IMG/VR virus record: IMGVR_UViG_3300032157_000373
Span: 1 to 42,561 of that record
Direction: 5' to 3' (one strand)
Length of the DNA: 42,561 bases
Source of the DNA: a virus
Part shown: positions 1-8,600 of the stretch, in pieces
Numbering within the stretch: the first letter of the stretch is position 1
Layout of the letters: each line of letters starts with the position of its first letter
Notes under the pieces: generated by a model
What the model saw: the letters and a program-made list of their open reading frames with translations, nothing else
The model's database searches: none
What the model was told of the DNA's origin: nothing
Program-made: the position numbers and the translations under genes

Positions 1-1608
1 ATGGCGACCACGCAAACGGAGATGGAGACGATGAGCTACGCGATCCCAGACGCTGCGCTGGAGCAGGACATCGCCATCCTCGGCAAGAAGGGCCGGGGCA
101 AGACCTACACCGCCAAGGGCCTCGTCGAGCGGCTGCTGGACATGGGCCGGCGCGTGATCGTGCTGGACCCTCTCTCGACGTGGTGGGGGCTCAAGGCCAC
201 GGCCAGCGGCAAGGAAGGCTATCCCATCGTCGTCTTTGGCGGGCCGCACGCTGACGTGCAGCTCGACGACGGCATGGGCCGCGGGCTCGGCCGCTTCCTG
301 GCCGCCGAGCACATCTCTGCCGTCATCGATCTCGGGTTGATGCGCAAGGCTGAGCAGTCGCGCGTCGTCGCTGATCTCCTGGAAGAGATGTTCGCCAAGA
401 ACCGAGATCCTGTGACACTCGTGCTCGAGGAGGCAGATGCCTTTGCCCCGCAGAACCCCATGGGCGACGGCAACACTCGAGTCTTGGGTGAGGTCGATCG
501 CATTGCGCGGCGCGGGCGTGGCTTCGGTTTCCGGCTGATCTCGCTCACTCAGCGGCCGGCGAAGATCCACAAGGACGTGCTGACCCAGCTTTCGACGTTG
601 ATAGCGCTGGGCGTGACATCGCCCCAGGACCGGGACGCAATAAAGGCGTGGGTGGAGGGGAACGCGGATCGCGACAAGGCGAGGGAGGTCATGGACAGCC
701 TCGCGAGCTTGCGTGTGGGGGAGGGGTGGATTTGGGCGCCCGATCTCGACCTGTTGAAGCGGGTGCATTTCCCGAAGATCAAGACGCTCGACACGAGCGC
801 GACGCCGAAGGCGGGAGAGAAGCGGATCGAGCCCAAGCGGCTCGCGAAAGCCGATCTCACGCGCATCGAGGAGAAGCTGAAAAAGGAGATCGAGCCGAAG
901 AAGGAGGCGGGAAGGCCTGTTAGCGTTGTCGGCGTGGATGCCGAGGGGAAGATTTATGAAAGGGGTCTAATCCAGGGGAGGAAGGAGGGCCACGGGAGCT
1001 GCTATGCCGCATGTCTCAAGGATATTGGCGAGAAAATCGCGGCCATGAAGCCGGCCTTCCTGCCGCCAGCGGTTGAGGTCAGTGGCAGCCATGATCTCCT
1101 TGTCATCGATCAAATTCCGGCGCTGGAGCGGAAGCAGGCGCCAGTGCGGCCCAAGGCTGCCGGAGAGCTTGGCGCTCCTGCGCGTTCAATGCTCGAGGAA
1201 GCGCAGCGGCGGTTCCCCTGCAAGTTCACATGGGGCCAGCTTGCCGCGCTGACGAAGAGGAAGGCGCGCGGCGGCAGCTTCCACACGGCACGGAAAGAGC
1301 TGATCGAGGGCGGGCACGTCTACGAAGATGGAGAGAAGGTCATCCCGGCGGTCACTGAGAAGCGGCCGGCGCCATCTCAAGCCGAGCTTCTTGAAGTGTG
1401 GATTTCCGCCATGCCCGCTCCGGCGAACGAGCTATTGCGAGTGCTGGCGTCCTACCCGCACCCGCTTTCCGCCGACGAGCTCGCCACTAGAACCAACCGC
1501 AAGCCTACGGGCGGCTCCTGGCACACCGCAATCTCAATGCTGCGGTCGAATGGGCTGATCAAGGAGCAGGCGCGCGGCGTCTATGTGCTTGGCGATCTCG
1601 CCACCTAG
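1..1608 (+). CDS. HerA-like P-loop ATPase with C-terminal winged helices
   Basis: A 535-residue HerA/DUF87-type ATPase, the class that uses ATP to pump or remodel DNA. Seen: Walker A GKKGRGKT at residues 28-35, a Walker B-like TLVLEEADAF near 138-147, then a glutamine/arginine segment (RGFGFRLISLTQRP) as in HerA/FtsK proteins. Residues 270-305 are a charged linker. Two copies of a winged-helix-like unit follow (about 390-440 and 470-530), each with a GGSxHTA signature, which suggests DNA binding. It starts with the first base of the window and no upstream ribosome site is visible, so the true start could lie further left. It runs opposite to the lysis genes. Its function in the phage is unknown; packaging, DNA partition or defence are possible. 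Confidence 0.8.
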   Translation: MATTQTEMETMSYAIPDAALEQDIAILGKKGRGKTYTAKGLVERLLDMGRRVIVLDPLSTWWGLKATASGKEGYPIVVFGGPHADVQLDDGMGRGLGRFLAAEHISAVIDLGLMRKAEQSRVVADLLEEMFAKNRDPVTLVLEEADAFAPQNPMGDGNTRVLGEVDRIARRGRGFGFRLISLTQRPAKIHKDVLTQLSTLIALGVTSPQDRDAIKAWVEGNADRDKAREVMDSLASLRVGEGWIWAPDLDLLKRVHFPKIKTLDTSATPKAGEKRIEPKRLAKADLTRIEEKLKKEIEPKKEAGRPVSVVGVDAEGKIYERGLIQGRKEGHGSCYAACLKDIGEKIAAMKPAFLPPAVEVSGSHDLLVIDQIPALERKQAPVRPKAAGELGAPARSMLEEAQRRFPCKFTWGQLAALTKRKARGGSFHTARKELIEGGHVYEDGEKVIPAVTEKRPAPSQAELLEVWISAMPAPANELLRVLASYPHPLSADELATRTNRKPTGGSWHTAISMLRSNGLIKEQARGVYVLGDLAT

Positions 1609-1663
1609 CGACGGAATATATTCGGCGGGGCGTTAATCAACTGGATCACGTTCGGAGTATCAA

Positions 1664-1783
1664 ATGCTTGAAGTACTGGCCGCTTGGCTTTTCTCGTCAC
1701 CTACCCGTATCGACTGGCTCGTTCTGGGCGTGGTCGCGATCGTGGCGGCTTTTATCGATGACTACCGCCAGGGCCGCTACTGA
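1664..1783 (+). CDS. 39-residue single-pass membrane peptide
   Basis: A short reading frame with a good ribosome site (GGAG six bases before the ATG). The predicted peptide has one hydrophobic segment at about residues 17-31 (DWLVLGVVAIVAAFI) and a charged tail (DDYRQGRY). Its stop overlaps the stop of the converging lipoprotein gene on the other strand by seven bases. It follows the HerA-like gene by 55 bases and could be co-transcribed with it. The function is not recognisable; the membrane segment and the position beside lysis genes allow a lysis-related role, but that is only a guess. Confidence 0.5.
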   Translation: MLEVLAAWLFSSPTRIDWLVLGVVAIVAAFIDDYRQGRY

Positions 1784-2193
1784 TCGAGCGGATTGCCGAA
1801 AAGCGGAGTGGTCGGGGGAGGGGCGGGCGGCGCGTTGCTCGCCTCCTGCACGCCCTTGTACCACTTGAGAAGATTCTCACCGCAAATCTTCTTCTCGTCG
1901 CCCCACTTCATCGACGCAATCACCTTGTCGTTGGCGGTGGCCTGCTGCTTGCCGTCAGGCGCAGGCTTGTAGACGACGAACGGCTTTCTGATGCAGTTCT
2001 CAAGAACCGGCGGCGGGCTTGGCAGCGGGGGTCTTTTGTCGCTTGCCAGCAGGCTTGCTCCCGGCATTTGCACCGTGCGGCCGTCGTTCAAGGGAATCGA
2101 GCACGCCGTCAGAAAGACACTTATCGTCGTTGGGATAAGCGCCACTGAAGCGCAGCGCGTCCATCTCGATATTGAGGTTCGCAAGCTTGTCAT
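1777..2193 (-). CDS. Rz1-like outer-membrane lipoprotein (o-spanin)
   Basis: A 138-residue protein with a lipoprotein signal: a basic N-terminus, a hydrophobic stretch at about 15-30 and the lipobox LTAC at about 28-31. After the lipidated Cys the chain is proline-rich (PPLPSPPP; PPAPPPTTP), as in Rz1-type spanins. The gene begins inside the upstream i-spanin gene in another frame and extends past its end, the usual Rz/Rz1 arrangement. In the family, the outer-membrane lipoprotein pairs with the inner-membrane spanin to fuse or disrupt the outer membrane at the end of lysis. It is longer than most Rz1 proteins. The call rests on lipobox, proline content and gene embedding. Confidence 0.75.
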   Translation of the reverse strand: MTSLRTSISRWTRCASVALIPTTISVFLTACSIPLNDGRTVQMPGASLLASDKRPPLPSPPPVLENCIRKPFVVYKPAPDGKQQATANDKVIASMKWGDEKKICGENLLKWYKGVQEASNAPPAPPPTTPLFGNPLDQ

Positions 2194-2461
2194 TGAGTTC
2201 CCCCGTTAGCTGCCGTTCCTTGATCAGAAGCGAGTGCGCCTGATCGACCTCATTCCACGCCTTGTTGCGCTCCTCCTCGCGAACGCGCGCTTCCCACGCG
2301 GAATTGCACGCGCTCTCACCTTGAGCCCGCAGGTTGCCTTTCCAGTTCTCAATAAGGAGATGCGCGCCCGTGATCGCACACAGCGCGATAATGGGCACGG
2401 TCACGAACCTGAACAGCGGCCCCATGAGAGAGCCGCCGACCAGGGAGAGGAGCGTCATCAT
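2000..2461 (-). CDS. Rz-like inner-membrane spanin (i-spanin)
   Basis: A 153-residue protein with an N-terminal membrane segment (about 13-36, containing VTVPIIALCAITGAHLLI) followed by a long charged helix (about 45-100) with coiled-coil character, the layout of Rz-type i-spanins. The C-terminus (about 120-153) is basic and low-complexity because it is coded in the region shared with the Rz1-like gene in another frame. The ATG lies three bases after the endolysin stop. It should sit in the inner membrane with its coiled coil in the periplasm, contacting the lipoprotein partner. No enzyme motif is seen. Confidence 0.75.
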   Translation of the reverse strand: MMTLLSLVGGSLMGPLFRFVTVPIIALCAITGAHLLIENWKGNLRAQGESACNSAWEARVREEERNKAWNEVDQAHSLLIKERQLTGELNDKLANLNIEMDALRFSGAYPNDDKCLSDGVLDSLERRPHGANAGSKPAGKRQKTPAAKPAAGS

Positions 2462-2464
2462 GGG

Positions 2465-3694
2465 TCACCGCCCGAGGTTCAATGCCTGGATGTGATCCTT
2501 GAGCCGCGCCTTGATGATATGGCGCCCCTTCGTCCAGAACCAGACGCCGCCAATCAGCGTGATCACCCAGAAGAAGTTCTTGAGCCCGAAGCTCGCAGCA
2601 TCGATTACCGGGCTCATGAAGGCGTGCATTTGTGGTGCCCATCCGAGGGTGTCTTGCATGCCGTCGAGCATCCCCGTCTCCGACGCTCCCTTGGCCGCGC
2701 TCGCCGCAACCACCATCGTTGCCGCGGTGTTGGCGTCCTGAGCCGCCGTGACCGTCTCTGACCCCTTGAGATCCTTAACCGTCGCATCCTTCCTCGCCAC
2801 GTAGACGACAGGCTGCGCCGTCTTGAGCGCCGCCCACGTCCTCTCGCCCACGACCTCGTCCGGCTCGAGCTCGTCGCCGCCACGGCGCTTGTAATCGAGC
2901 TTGAAGCCCGCAACCGCGCGCGCGAGCACGGGGCCGAACACGTTGTCGATCGTTCCTACGGGGTAGTTGAGCTCCTTGAGCCGGCGCTGAAGAACCTCGA
3001 CTTCCGAGCCGTCCGCACCAAGAGCCAGGCCGGGGAGGAATTGCGCTGTGGGCCCGAAGATCGCATAGGCGCGCCGTTTCGATTCAACGCGGCTCTCCCA
3101 TCCAATCGGGTCTTTCGAGGAGAAGGCGTTGCCGCGGTTGATGGCATTGTTGATGGCGCGCGTGTAGCCGCGATCAGCATAGCGGTTGCAGTCCTTGCGC
3201 AGCCATTCCCAGATCGCGGCCCTAAGCGAGATGTCGCAATACTCGATGAATTGCGGGTTTTCCTCGAGCGGGGTTCCGATCGCGAGGCCGGCGCGGCGGT
3301 AGTTCTCCCGGCCGGTGGCTTGGAACCAGCCGCCGCCGCGGTAGTTGTAGCCGTCATCGCCGCCGCGGTTGCCAATGTCCTCGCGCCCCGAGTAGACGAG
3401 GTTCGCAAGCTTCACTTCATCGCGCCCGCAAGCGAGGATTCGAGGATCGAGCTGCGTCTTGAAGCGGGTAGGCCAGAGCGTGCAGAGCTGCTTTGGCGTC
3501 CAGCTTGTGCGCTCGCGAATGAGGGTAAAGCCCTGCGTCTCGTGCGCGGCGACGCCCAGGAATTCGCAAACGCGCGGTTCGGTCGCGATGCCGGCCTTCT
3601 TGAGCTCCCCCCAGCCATTGACGAACGAGGTCACGTACTCTTCGCGCGCATTGGGCGCAAAGCTCTTGAATTCTTCCGCCGTGATCGGGTCCAT
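2465..3694 (-). CDS. GH19-type endolysin with peptidoglycan-binding domain and C-terminal membrane anchor
   Basis: A 409-residue cell-wall hydrolase. Residues 1-215 resemble glycoside hydrolase family 19 (chitinase/endolysin): AAHETQGF around E52 fits the catalytic Glu region, and YNYRGGGWFQATGRENY at about 116-132 is the typical GH19 endolysin signature. Residues about 225-292 look like a PG_binding_1 repeat (evVLQRRLKELNYP...FGP...FK). An Ala/Thr-rich linker follows, then a hydrophobic segment at about 373-388 and a basic tail. GGAAGGGT precedes the ATG. The C-terminal membrane segment is unusual, since most endolysins are soluble or carry an N-terminal signal anchor. It sits directly upstream of the spanin genes, so it belongs to the lysis cassette. 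Confidence 0.88.
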   Translation of the reverse strand: MDPITAEEFKSFAPNAREEYVTSFVNGWGELKKAGIATEPRVCEFLGVAAHETQGFTLIRERTSWTPKQLCTLWPTRFKTQLDPRILACGRDEVKLANLVYSGREDIGNRGGDDGYNYRGGGWFQATGRENYRRAGLAIGTPLEENPQFIEYCDISLRAAIWEWLRKDCNRYADRGYTRAINNAINRGNAFSSKDPIGWESRVESKRRAYAIFGPTAQFLPGLALGADGSEVEVLQRRLKELNYPVGTIDNVFGPVLARAVAGFKLDYKRRGGDELEPDEVVGERTWAALKTAQPVVYVARKDATVKDLKGSETVTAAQDANTAATMVVAASAAKGASETGMLDGMQDTLGWAPQMHAFMSPVIDAASFGLKNFFWVITLIGGVWFWTKGRHIIKARLKDHIQALNLGR

Positions 3695-3706
3695 ACCCTT
3701 CCCCCT

Positions 3707-4507
3707 TTAACTGACGCTCTTTGCGTACTCACGCATGACTGCGGCTTCCTGGTCCGCTCGCTCCTTCACGATCAGATCCGCCAGTCCTTGGACGGTCATC
3801 CCCCTTCGCGCTGCCTCGTCCTTGAGCAGCGTTTGCGCTTTGAGGTTGCCGTTGATGGCGCGCAACGCGACCTCGTAGCGAACCTGCTGCTTGATACTCT
3901 CGTCGATCACCACGACGGGTTCGGCCGGCGGCTCCGTTTCCACGACTACCGGCAGCGCCGGCTCTGCGGCCGACTGTTGGACTGGCGATGCGGCCGGCGT
4001 AATCGAGTAGTCCCGCTCCTCGGCCACCGGCTCGTGCTCTTCCTCTGGTTCGGAAAGCGGCTCCTCGTCATCGATCGCGCCGATAGCTTGGCGCCAGTCG
4101 CCAGCCGTGCTCGAGGGCGGCCTTGGCGCCTCTGCCACGGGCTCAGGCTCGGCCGGGCGCGGCGGGGGCGGGATGTCCCGGTAGAGCGGCGCCTCGGGCT
4201 CTGGCGGGGCTGCTGGAGGCTCTGGAGACGGTAACGGCGCGGGCGGCTCCTGATGGACGTAGAGCTGTCCCTCGGCGGCTGCCTTGGCGCGGCGCCACGC
4301 CTCATAGAACGGGTGGACGAGCAGGAAGTCGTTGAAGCCGCAGCTATCGCCGTGCTTGCGCTCGATGTGCCCGAAGGTCTTGCCGTCGAACGGGTTCCAC
4401 TGGATCACATGGATGTCGGGGTCAAACTCGGCCTCGACCAAGTAGCTCTCGCCGTTGACCGACACGCGGCGATCGTCAGCGATGACGGTAATGCGCATGT
4501 CGTCCAT
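3707..4507 (-). CDS. Unknown protein after the tail fibre, Pro/Glu-rich
   Basis: A 266-residue protein. The first 90 residues look folded (MRITVIADDRRVSVNGESYL..., DIHVIQWNPFDG, GHIERKHG) and resemble short proteins often found beside phage tail-collar genes, with an IHVIQW-type strand. Residues 95-200 are a Pro/Glu/Ala-rich low-complexity linker, and 205-266 form a charged helical tail (QQVRYEVALRAINGNLKAQT). It lies between tail-collar fibre and endolysin, three bases after the fibre stop. A tail-fibre accessory or chaperone role is possible from position only. An alternative ATG lies three codons downstream. Confidence 0.6.
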   Translation of the reverse strand: MDDMRITVIADDRRVSVNGESYLVEAEFDPDIHVIQWNPFDGKTFGHIERKHGDSCGFNDFLLVHPFYEAWRRAKAAAEGQLYVHQEPPAPLPSPEPPAAPPEPEAPLYRDIPPPPRPAEPEPVAEAPRPPSSTAGDWRQAIGAIDDEEPLSEPEEEHEPVAEERDYSITPAASPVQQSAAEPALPVVVETEPPAEPVVVIDESIKQQVRYEVALRAINGNLKAQTLLKDEAARRGMTVQGLADLIVKERADQEAAVMREYAKSVS

Positions 4508-4510
4508 CGC

Positions 4511-5674
4511 TTAGACCCCCGCGAAGATCATTTTGTTGAAGATGATTGTCGGCTGCACGTTGTTGTGTGCGCTGTCCGATCCGGCCGAACTAGATGTGAT
4601 GGTGTAGGCGGTGCTGTCAGAGCCGCGGAAGGCGGTCGTTGCAGAGTTGGTGCCGTGGCCACCCGGCTCGGTGTGGGTATGGGCCGCGAGCTGCGCCGCT
4701 GTCAGCGTATGAACCTCAGAGCCACCCGTGGCCCCAAGGGTGTCACCATTCAAGCCACCGGACTGGTTCGTGAGCCGGTCCGCTGACGATCCGCCCATGT
4801 CGTCCTTGCCCGCGACAACACGTCCTCGACAGTCTGGAAGGTTGAACGTCGTCGAGCCGTCACCGACGCCAAACGTCGTGCCGATCGCAGCAAAGAGCAG
4901 TGCGTAAGTCGTGCGCGAGACCGCTTGCCCGTAGCAGAGCAACCACTTCGAAGGCGGCGTTGTACCCGCGAAATCGACGACGCAGCCGATAAGGTGCTCG
5001 GACTTCACGAGATCGGCGGACTTGAGCGTGTTCCCGATCAGCTTCCAGTTCACGCCGTCAGATGCGAGCCAAACCAGCTCACCCTTGACCGAGATCGTAA
5101 CGGACACGGCGACCAAATCACCGGGAGTTACGATCTCGTCGCTACCGACCGCGTTGATGGTGACGGTGTTGCCGGAGCCGATGTGCTGGAATCCGAAAGG
5201 AACGCCCGGCTCCACATCGGCAGCAAGCGGGAGCGTCGCCGTGCGATTGCCGCCAGAGCAGTCGATCGAGAAGAGCTTTCCGGCATCGCCGGCCACGACA
5301 ACGACGTTCGTTCCTGACGAGCCGATCGCGTATTGCGGGGTGGCGAGCGTCGCGTCGAACGGCGCGAGATCGAGAGAGCCAGCGACGCCCTCATGCTCCC
5401 AAACCTCTACATCTTCATCATTGAGGCAGACCACTCGGAGCGTATCAGCGTCGGTGTAGATCAGCGTCTTGGCATTGCCCGACGTGATCGGGTAGGCGGC
5501 GGGATTGAGATTGACCTCGACACCAAGAGATGTGCTCAGGGCCGCATTGGAGAATACCTCAAGGGGATCGTCGAGTGCGTCAAAGAACTGGAGCTTGCCG
5601 CTGGCCACAAAGTTGCGGTTGTCATCGAGAGCACGCCAGCCGGGGGAGAAGATCGGAAGGGCGAACCTCGCCAC
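4511..5674 (-). CDS. Tail fibre / receptor-binding protein with phage tail-collar domain
   Basis: A 387-residue virion protein. The C-terminal part from about residue 228 is a tail-collar domain: GCVVDFAGTTPPSKWLLCYG, then GVGDGSTTFNLPDCRGRV, then LTAAQLAAHTH and a closing NNVQPTIIFNKMI. These are the standard collar-domain blocks in order. The N-terminal 100 residues (SPGWRALDDNRNFVASGKL) probably attach to the virion, and 110-220 is beta-rich. It starts with GTG overlapping the upstream TAG by one base (TAGTG), so it is translationally coupled to the large internal virion protein gene. It probably binds the host surface. Confidence 0.85.
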   Translation of the reverse strand: MARFALPIFSPGWRALDDNRNFVASGKLQFFDALDDPLEVFSNAALSTSLGVEVNLNPAAYPITSGNAKTLIYTDADTLRVVCLNDEDVEVWEHEGVAGSLDLAPFDATLATPQYAIGSSGTNVVVVAGDAGKLFSIDCSGGNRTATLPLAADVEPGVPFGFQHIGSGNTVTINAVGSDEIVTPGDLVAVSVTISVKGELVWLASDGVNWKLIGNTLKSADLVKSEHLIGCVVDFAGTTPPSKWLLCYGQAVSRTTYALLFAAIGTTFGVGDGSTTFNLPDCRGRVVAGKDDMGGSSADRLTNQSGGLNGDTLGATGGSEVHTLTAAQLAAHTHTEPGGHGTNSATTAFRGSDSTAYTITSSSAGSDSAHNNVQPTIIFNKMIFAGV

Positions 5675-8600
5675 TAACGCGGCCTCATCATCTCATTGGG
5701 AGCCCCGCGCTGGCCTCCTCGTCGGGGAGCATCCATCATATCGTTGCCGCCACGGCGCATCTCCTGCCATGGGACCGAATAATCAGGGAGGCTTGGATCA
5801 TCGCTTCGATTCGGGTTGGGAATACCCAAGAGCTGATAGACGCCGTCGATCTGGCCTATACCGCCGTCAGTGGCGCCCCATCCAGCATCCCAAGCCCGTT
5901 GCCAGAGAGTATGCGCCGCGCCCTCGAGATCGCCCCTGCGCGCGAGATCGCGCGCCTCTGCAACACCATCGTCTTGCTCGGTGATGCCCATTTCCTCAAG
6001 AGCGCTGTCGAATTGGGTTTGTGGGTCTTCGGCAGCCGTGTCGGCGTCGTAGCCCGCATCCGCCAAATGCTCGCGGTCCTTGCGCGTCGATGGCCGCGGG
6101 GCGCCATCCAGGCGCCGGCTGCGCTCTGGTCGCTCTAATTGAATGTCGGCACGTCTCTGCATCGGTTTTCCTTTTTTGAATAGTCCGTCACTGCCGCGCG
6201 GCTGATAGTTCGAATGATGCTCGCTGCGCATCGAGACATCGCGCGGTTGCGGCTTGCCTACGGCCTTGTCGATCGATTGCTGTGGCTTGTACTCGCGCGT
6301 GGGCTGATCCCACTGCACACCCTCTTCACCAGGGCGGCGGATACGATCGTCGGGCGCTAACTCGCGCGGCTCCTCGTCGTCGTAGACAATCCCGTGATCC
6401 AGCGTGCCCGTCTTCGGTATCGAGCGGTCGGGCCATTTATCGAGCTTTTCATCAAGCTCTTTCTGCGTTTCCCACGAGCCATCCTCGTGGACATGATACC
6501 GGGGCGACGGCTTTATCGGCTGCGCGCTCGCGGGCGCGGGGAGGAACATGCTTCCGAGGGCATCGAAGATCGCGCCGCCGCTGCCTGTGTCGCTTGCGGT
6601 GATGCCCGAGAGGCGCGCCAGGTGCTGCATCGCAGCCTTCGAATTAATGCCATCCTTGGTCCTGTTCGGAAGCTCGGACAGCCAGCGCACATAGCGCGGC
6701 GAGGCCATGAAGCGCGCAAGCCCCGACGCGCCCACCGTCGCCATCATCGTCGGCCAGAAGTTGAAGTAGAGCCCAGCTGCCGCCATCAGCGATGACGGCT
6801 TGGTTGCGCGGGCGAGCTGCGACAGGTCAGTGCCGCGGTCACGCGCAATGCGCTCGAACGGCGCGAGACGGTTGCCGACGCGCTCAAGTCGCTCGAGCTC
6901 AGCCAGATACGCCTTGCCCTGCTCGCCCTGGAACATCACAGCGCGCGCCTCGGGCGGTATCTCGCCAAGCGCTTTCAGGAAGCTCCCGAGATCCTTGGCG
7001 CTGCGGCTCATGTGCGAGACGATTGCAGCCGCGCCCTTGATCGGGTCGCCCTTCTCGCTCACCACCCGCATGTAGGCCTTGAGGAGCACGAGATCGCCCG
7101 AGCGCGCGGACGCCGAGAGTTTGTCGAGCGCCTGGACGGGGCCAACACCTTCTTTGAAAAGCTGGCCGAGCGGCTTCTTGAGCTCGTCGATCTGCGCCGC
7201 GTAGTCCTCGTCGATCGCGTGCCGCATCGCGGTCGCGTCGCGCCCGCCAGGCGCCATGTTGCGAATGCCATCTATATCCTCGGCAAATGCCTTGTAGAGC
7301 CGGGCTAGCTTCGCCTCGCTTGGCCCGCGCGGCATGCCCGGCGCAGCGCCCTTCTTGGCGTCCGCCAGCGCGCGCCCGATCGCGGTTCTGATGTCGTGCA
7401 ATCGCTGGACGCCGGGAGCGAATTGGCCGGCAGAGCGAAGCTCCGCGAGGTAGCGCAGCTTGGATGCGATCTCGTCGCCAAACTCGGAACGCAGAAACTC
7501 TGCGATCTCAGGCTTGAAGTTTCCGGCCTCATCGAAAAGCTGGCCTTCCTTATAGCCCTTCATCGCGGATCCAGTGCCGCGCGATTCGAGCGCGAGCTTG
7601 TCGATAAGGCTCGCCGTTGCCGTCCGCGCACTGTCGTCCTTCACCCCAAGCGGGTTTCTCTGGATGGGCGGCGTGTGACGGCGGCTCATCTCATAGGCAG
7701 CGTCGGCTTCCGTCACATAGGTTTCGTTCCGGTTGCGCCCGAGCTGGAAGGGCTCCACCGGCCGCGCCCGGCGCTCCGCGATCTCCATTGCCTGCTGCTG
7801 CTCGGCGCTCCTCTGCCGCGCCAGCGTCTCGCGCCGGGCTTCCTCTTCCGCCTGCCGGCGCAAAGCCTCGTTGCGCTTTGCTGCTCCAGCTACCGCGTTC
7901 GGTCGCTCGGCATCGGCCGCCATTTCACGCATCGACTGTGTGTCAAGTGCGCGCTGTGCGTCGGCTGCCTCCTGCTCACGGCGCACGGCCGCCTGATACT
8001 CTCGCATCCCGCGCGCTTCAGCGGAGACCTGGGATGCACGTGTCCCTTCGATCTGCGCCCTGTTCTTGGCATCCAACAGAGCGACCTCGGCCCTTGAGAA
8101 CTCCTGGTTCGCTTTTTCAAAGCGCACCATGGCCGCGTCGGCCCGCTTCTCCATGGCGGCTCGTTGCATCGTCCAATCGTTGAATCGATCGATGAATGCC
8201 TTTTGTCGAGGGTTCGGCCAGCTAGGCCACATGATGTGCCGCTCGCCGCGCTGCTGGAAGATCGGGATTTCCAGCTCCTCGGCCTCCTTGATTAGCGACT
8301 TTATCTTGTCGTTGATCGTGGCTTCGATCTGGTTCACTTCGTCGGCGGCAGTGCGCGCATCAGTGATCGCCTTGTTGTAGGGTTTGACTACTTCGTCACC
8401 CAACCCGATGGCGCTCTCCGGCAGCGGCTCGGGCTTGTAGTTGAAGTTCTCGCGGCGCACAGACTTAGGCGTGATTGCCGGCGCCTCTGGCACTCCAGCG
8501 CGCACCTCATCGAGATAGGCCTCTGGCGACACCGGATCGAAGGGCCTGGGCTGGCTCGGGTCAACGCGCACAGGTTTGGGCTTGTACTTCGGCGGCAGCG

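Noticed and set aside
1614-1623. 10-base palindrome GAATATATTC after the HerA-like gene
   Set aside because: Short, single occurrence, no promoter elements around it that I could support.
3041-4234. 397-residue + strand frame
   Set aside because: Antisense to the endolysin and fibre-associated genes; Arg/Ala/Leu-rich composition typical of GC-rich shadow frames.
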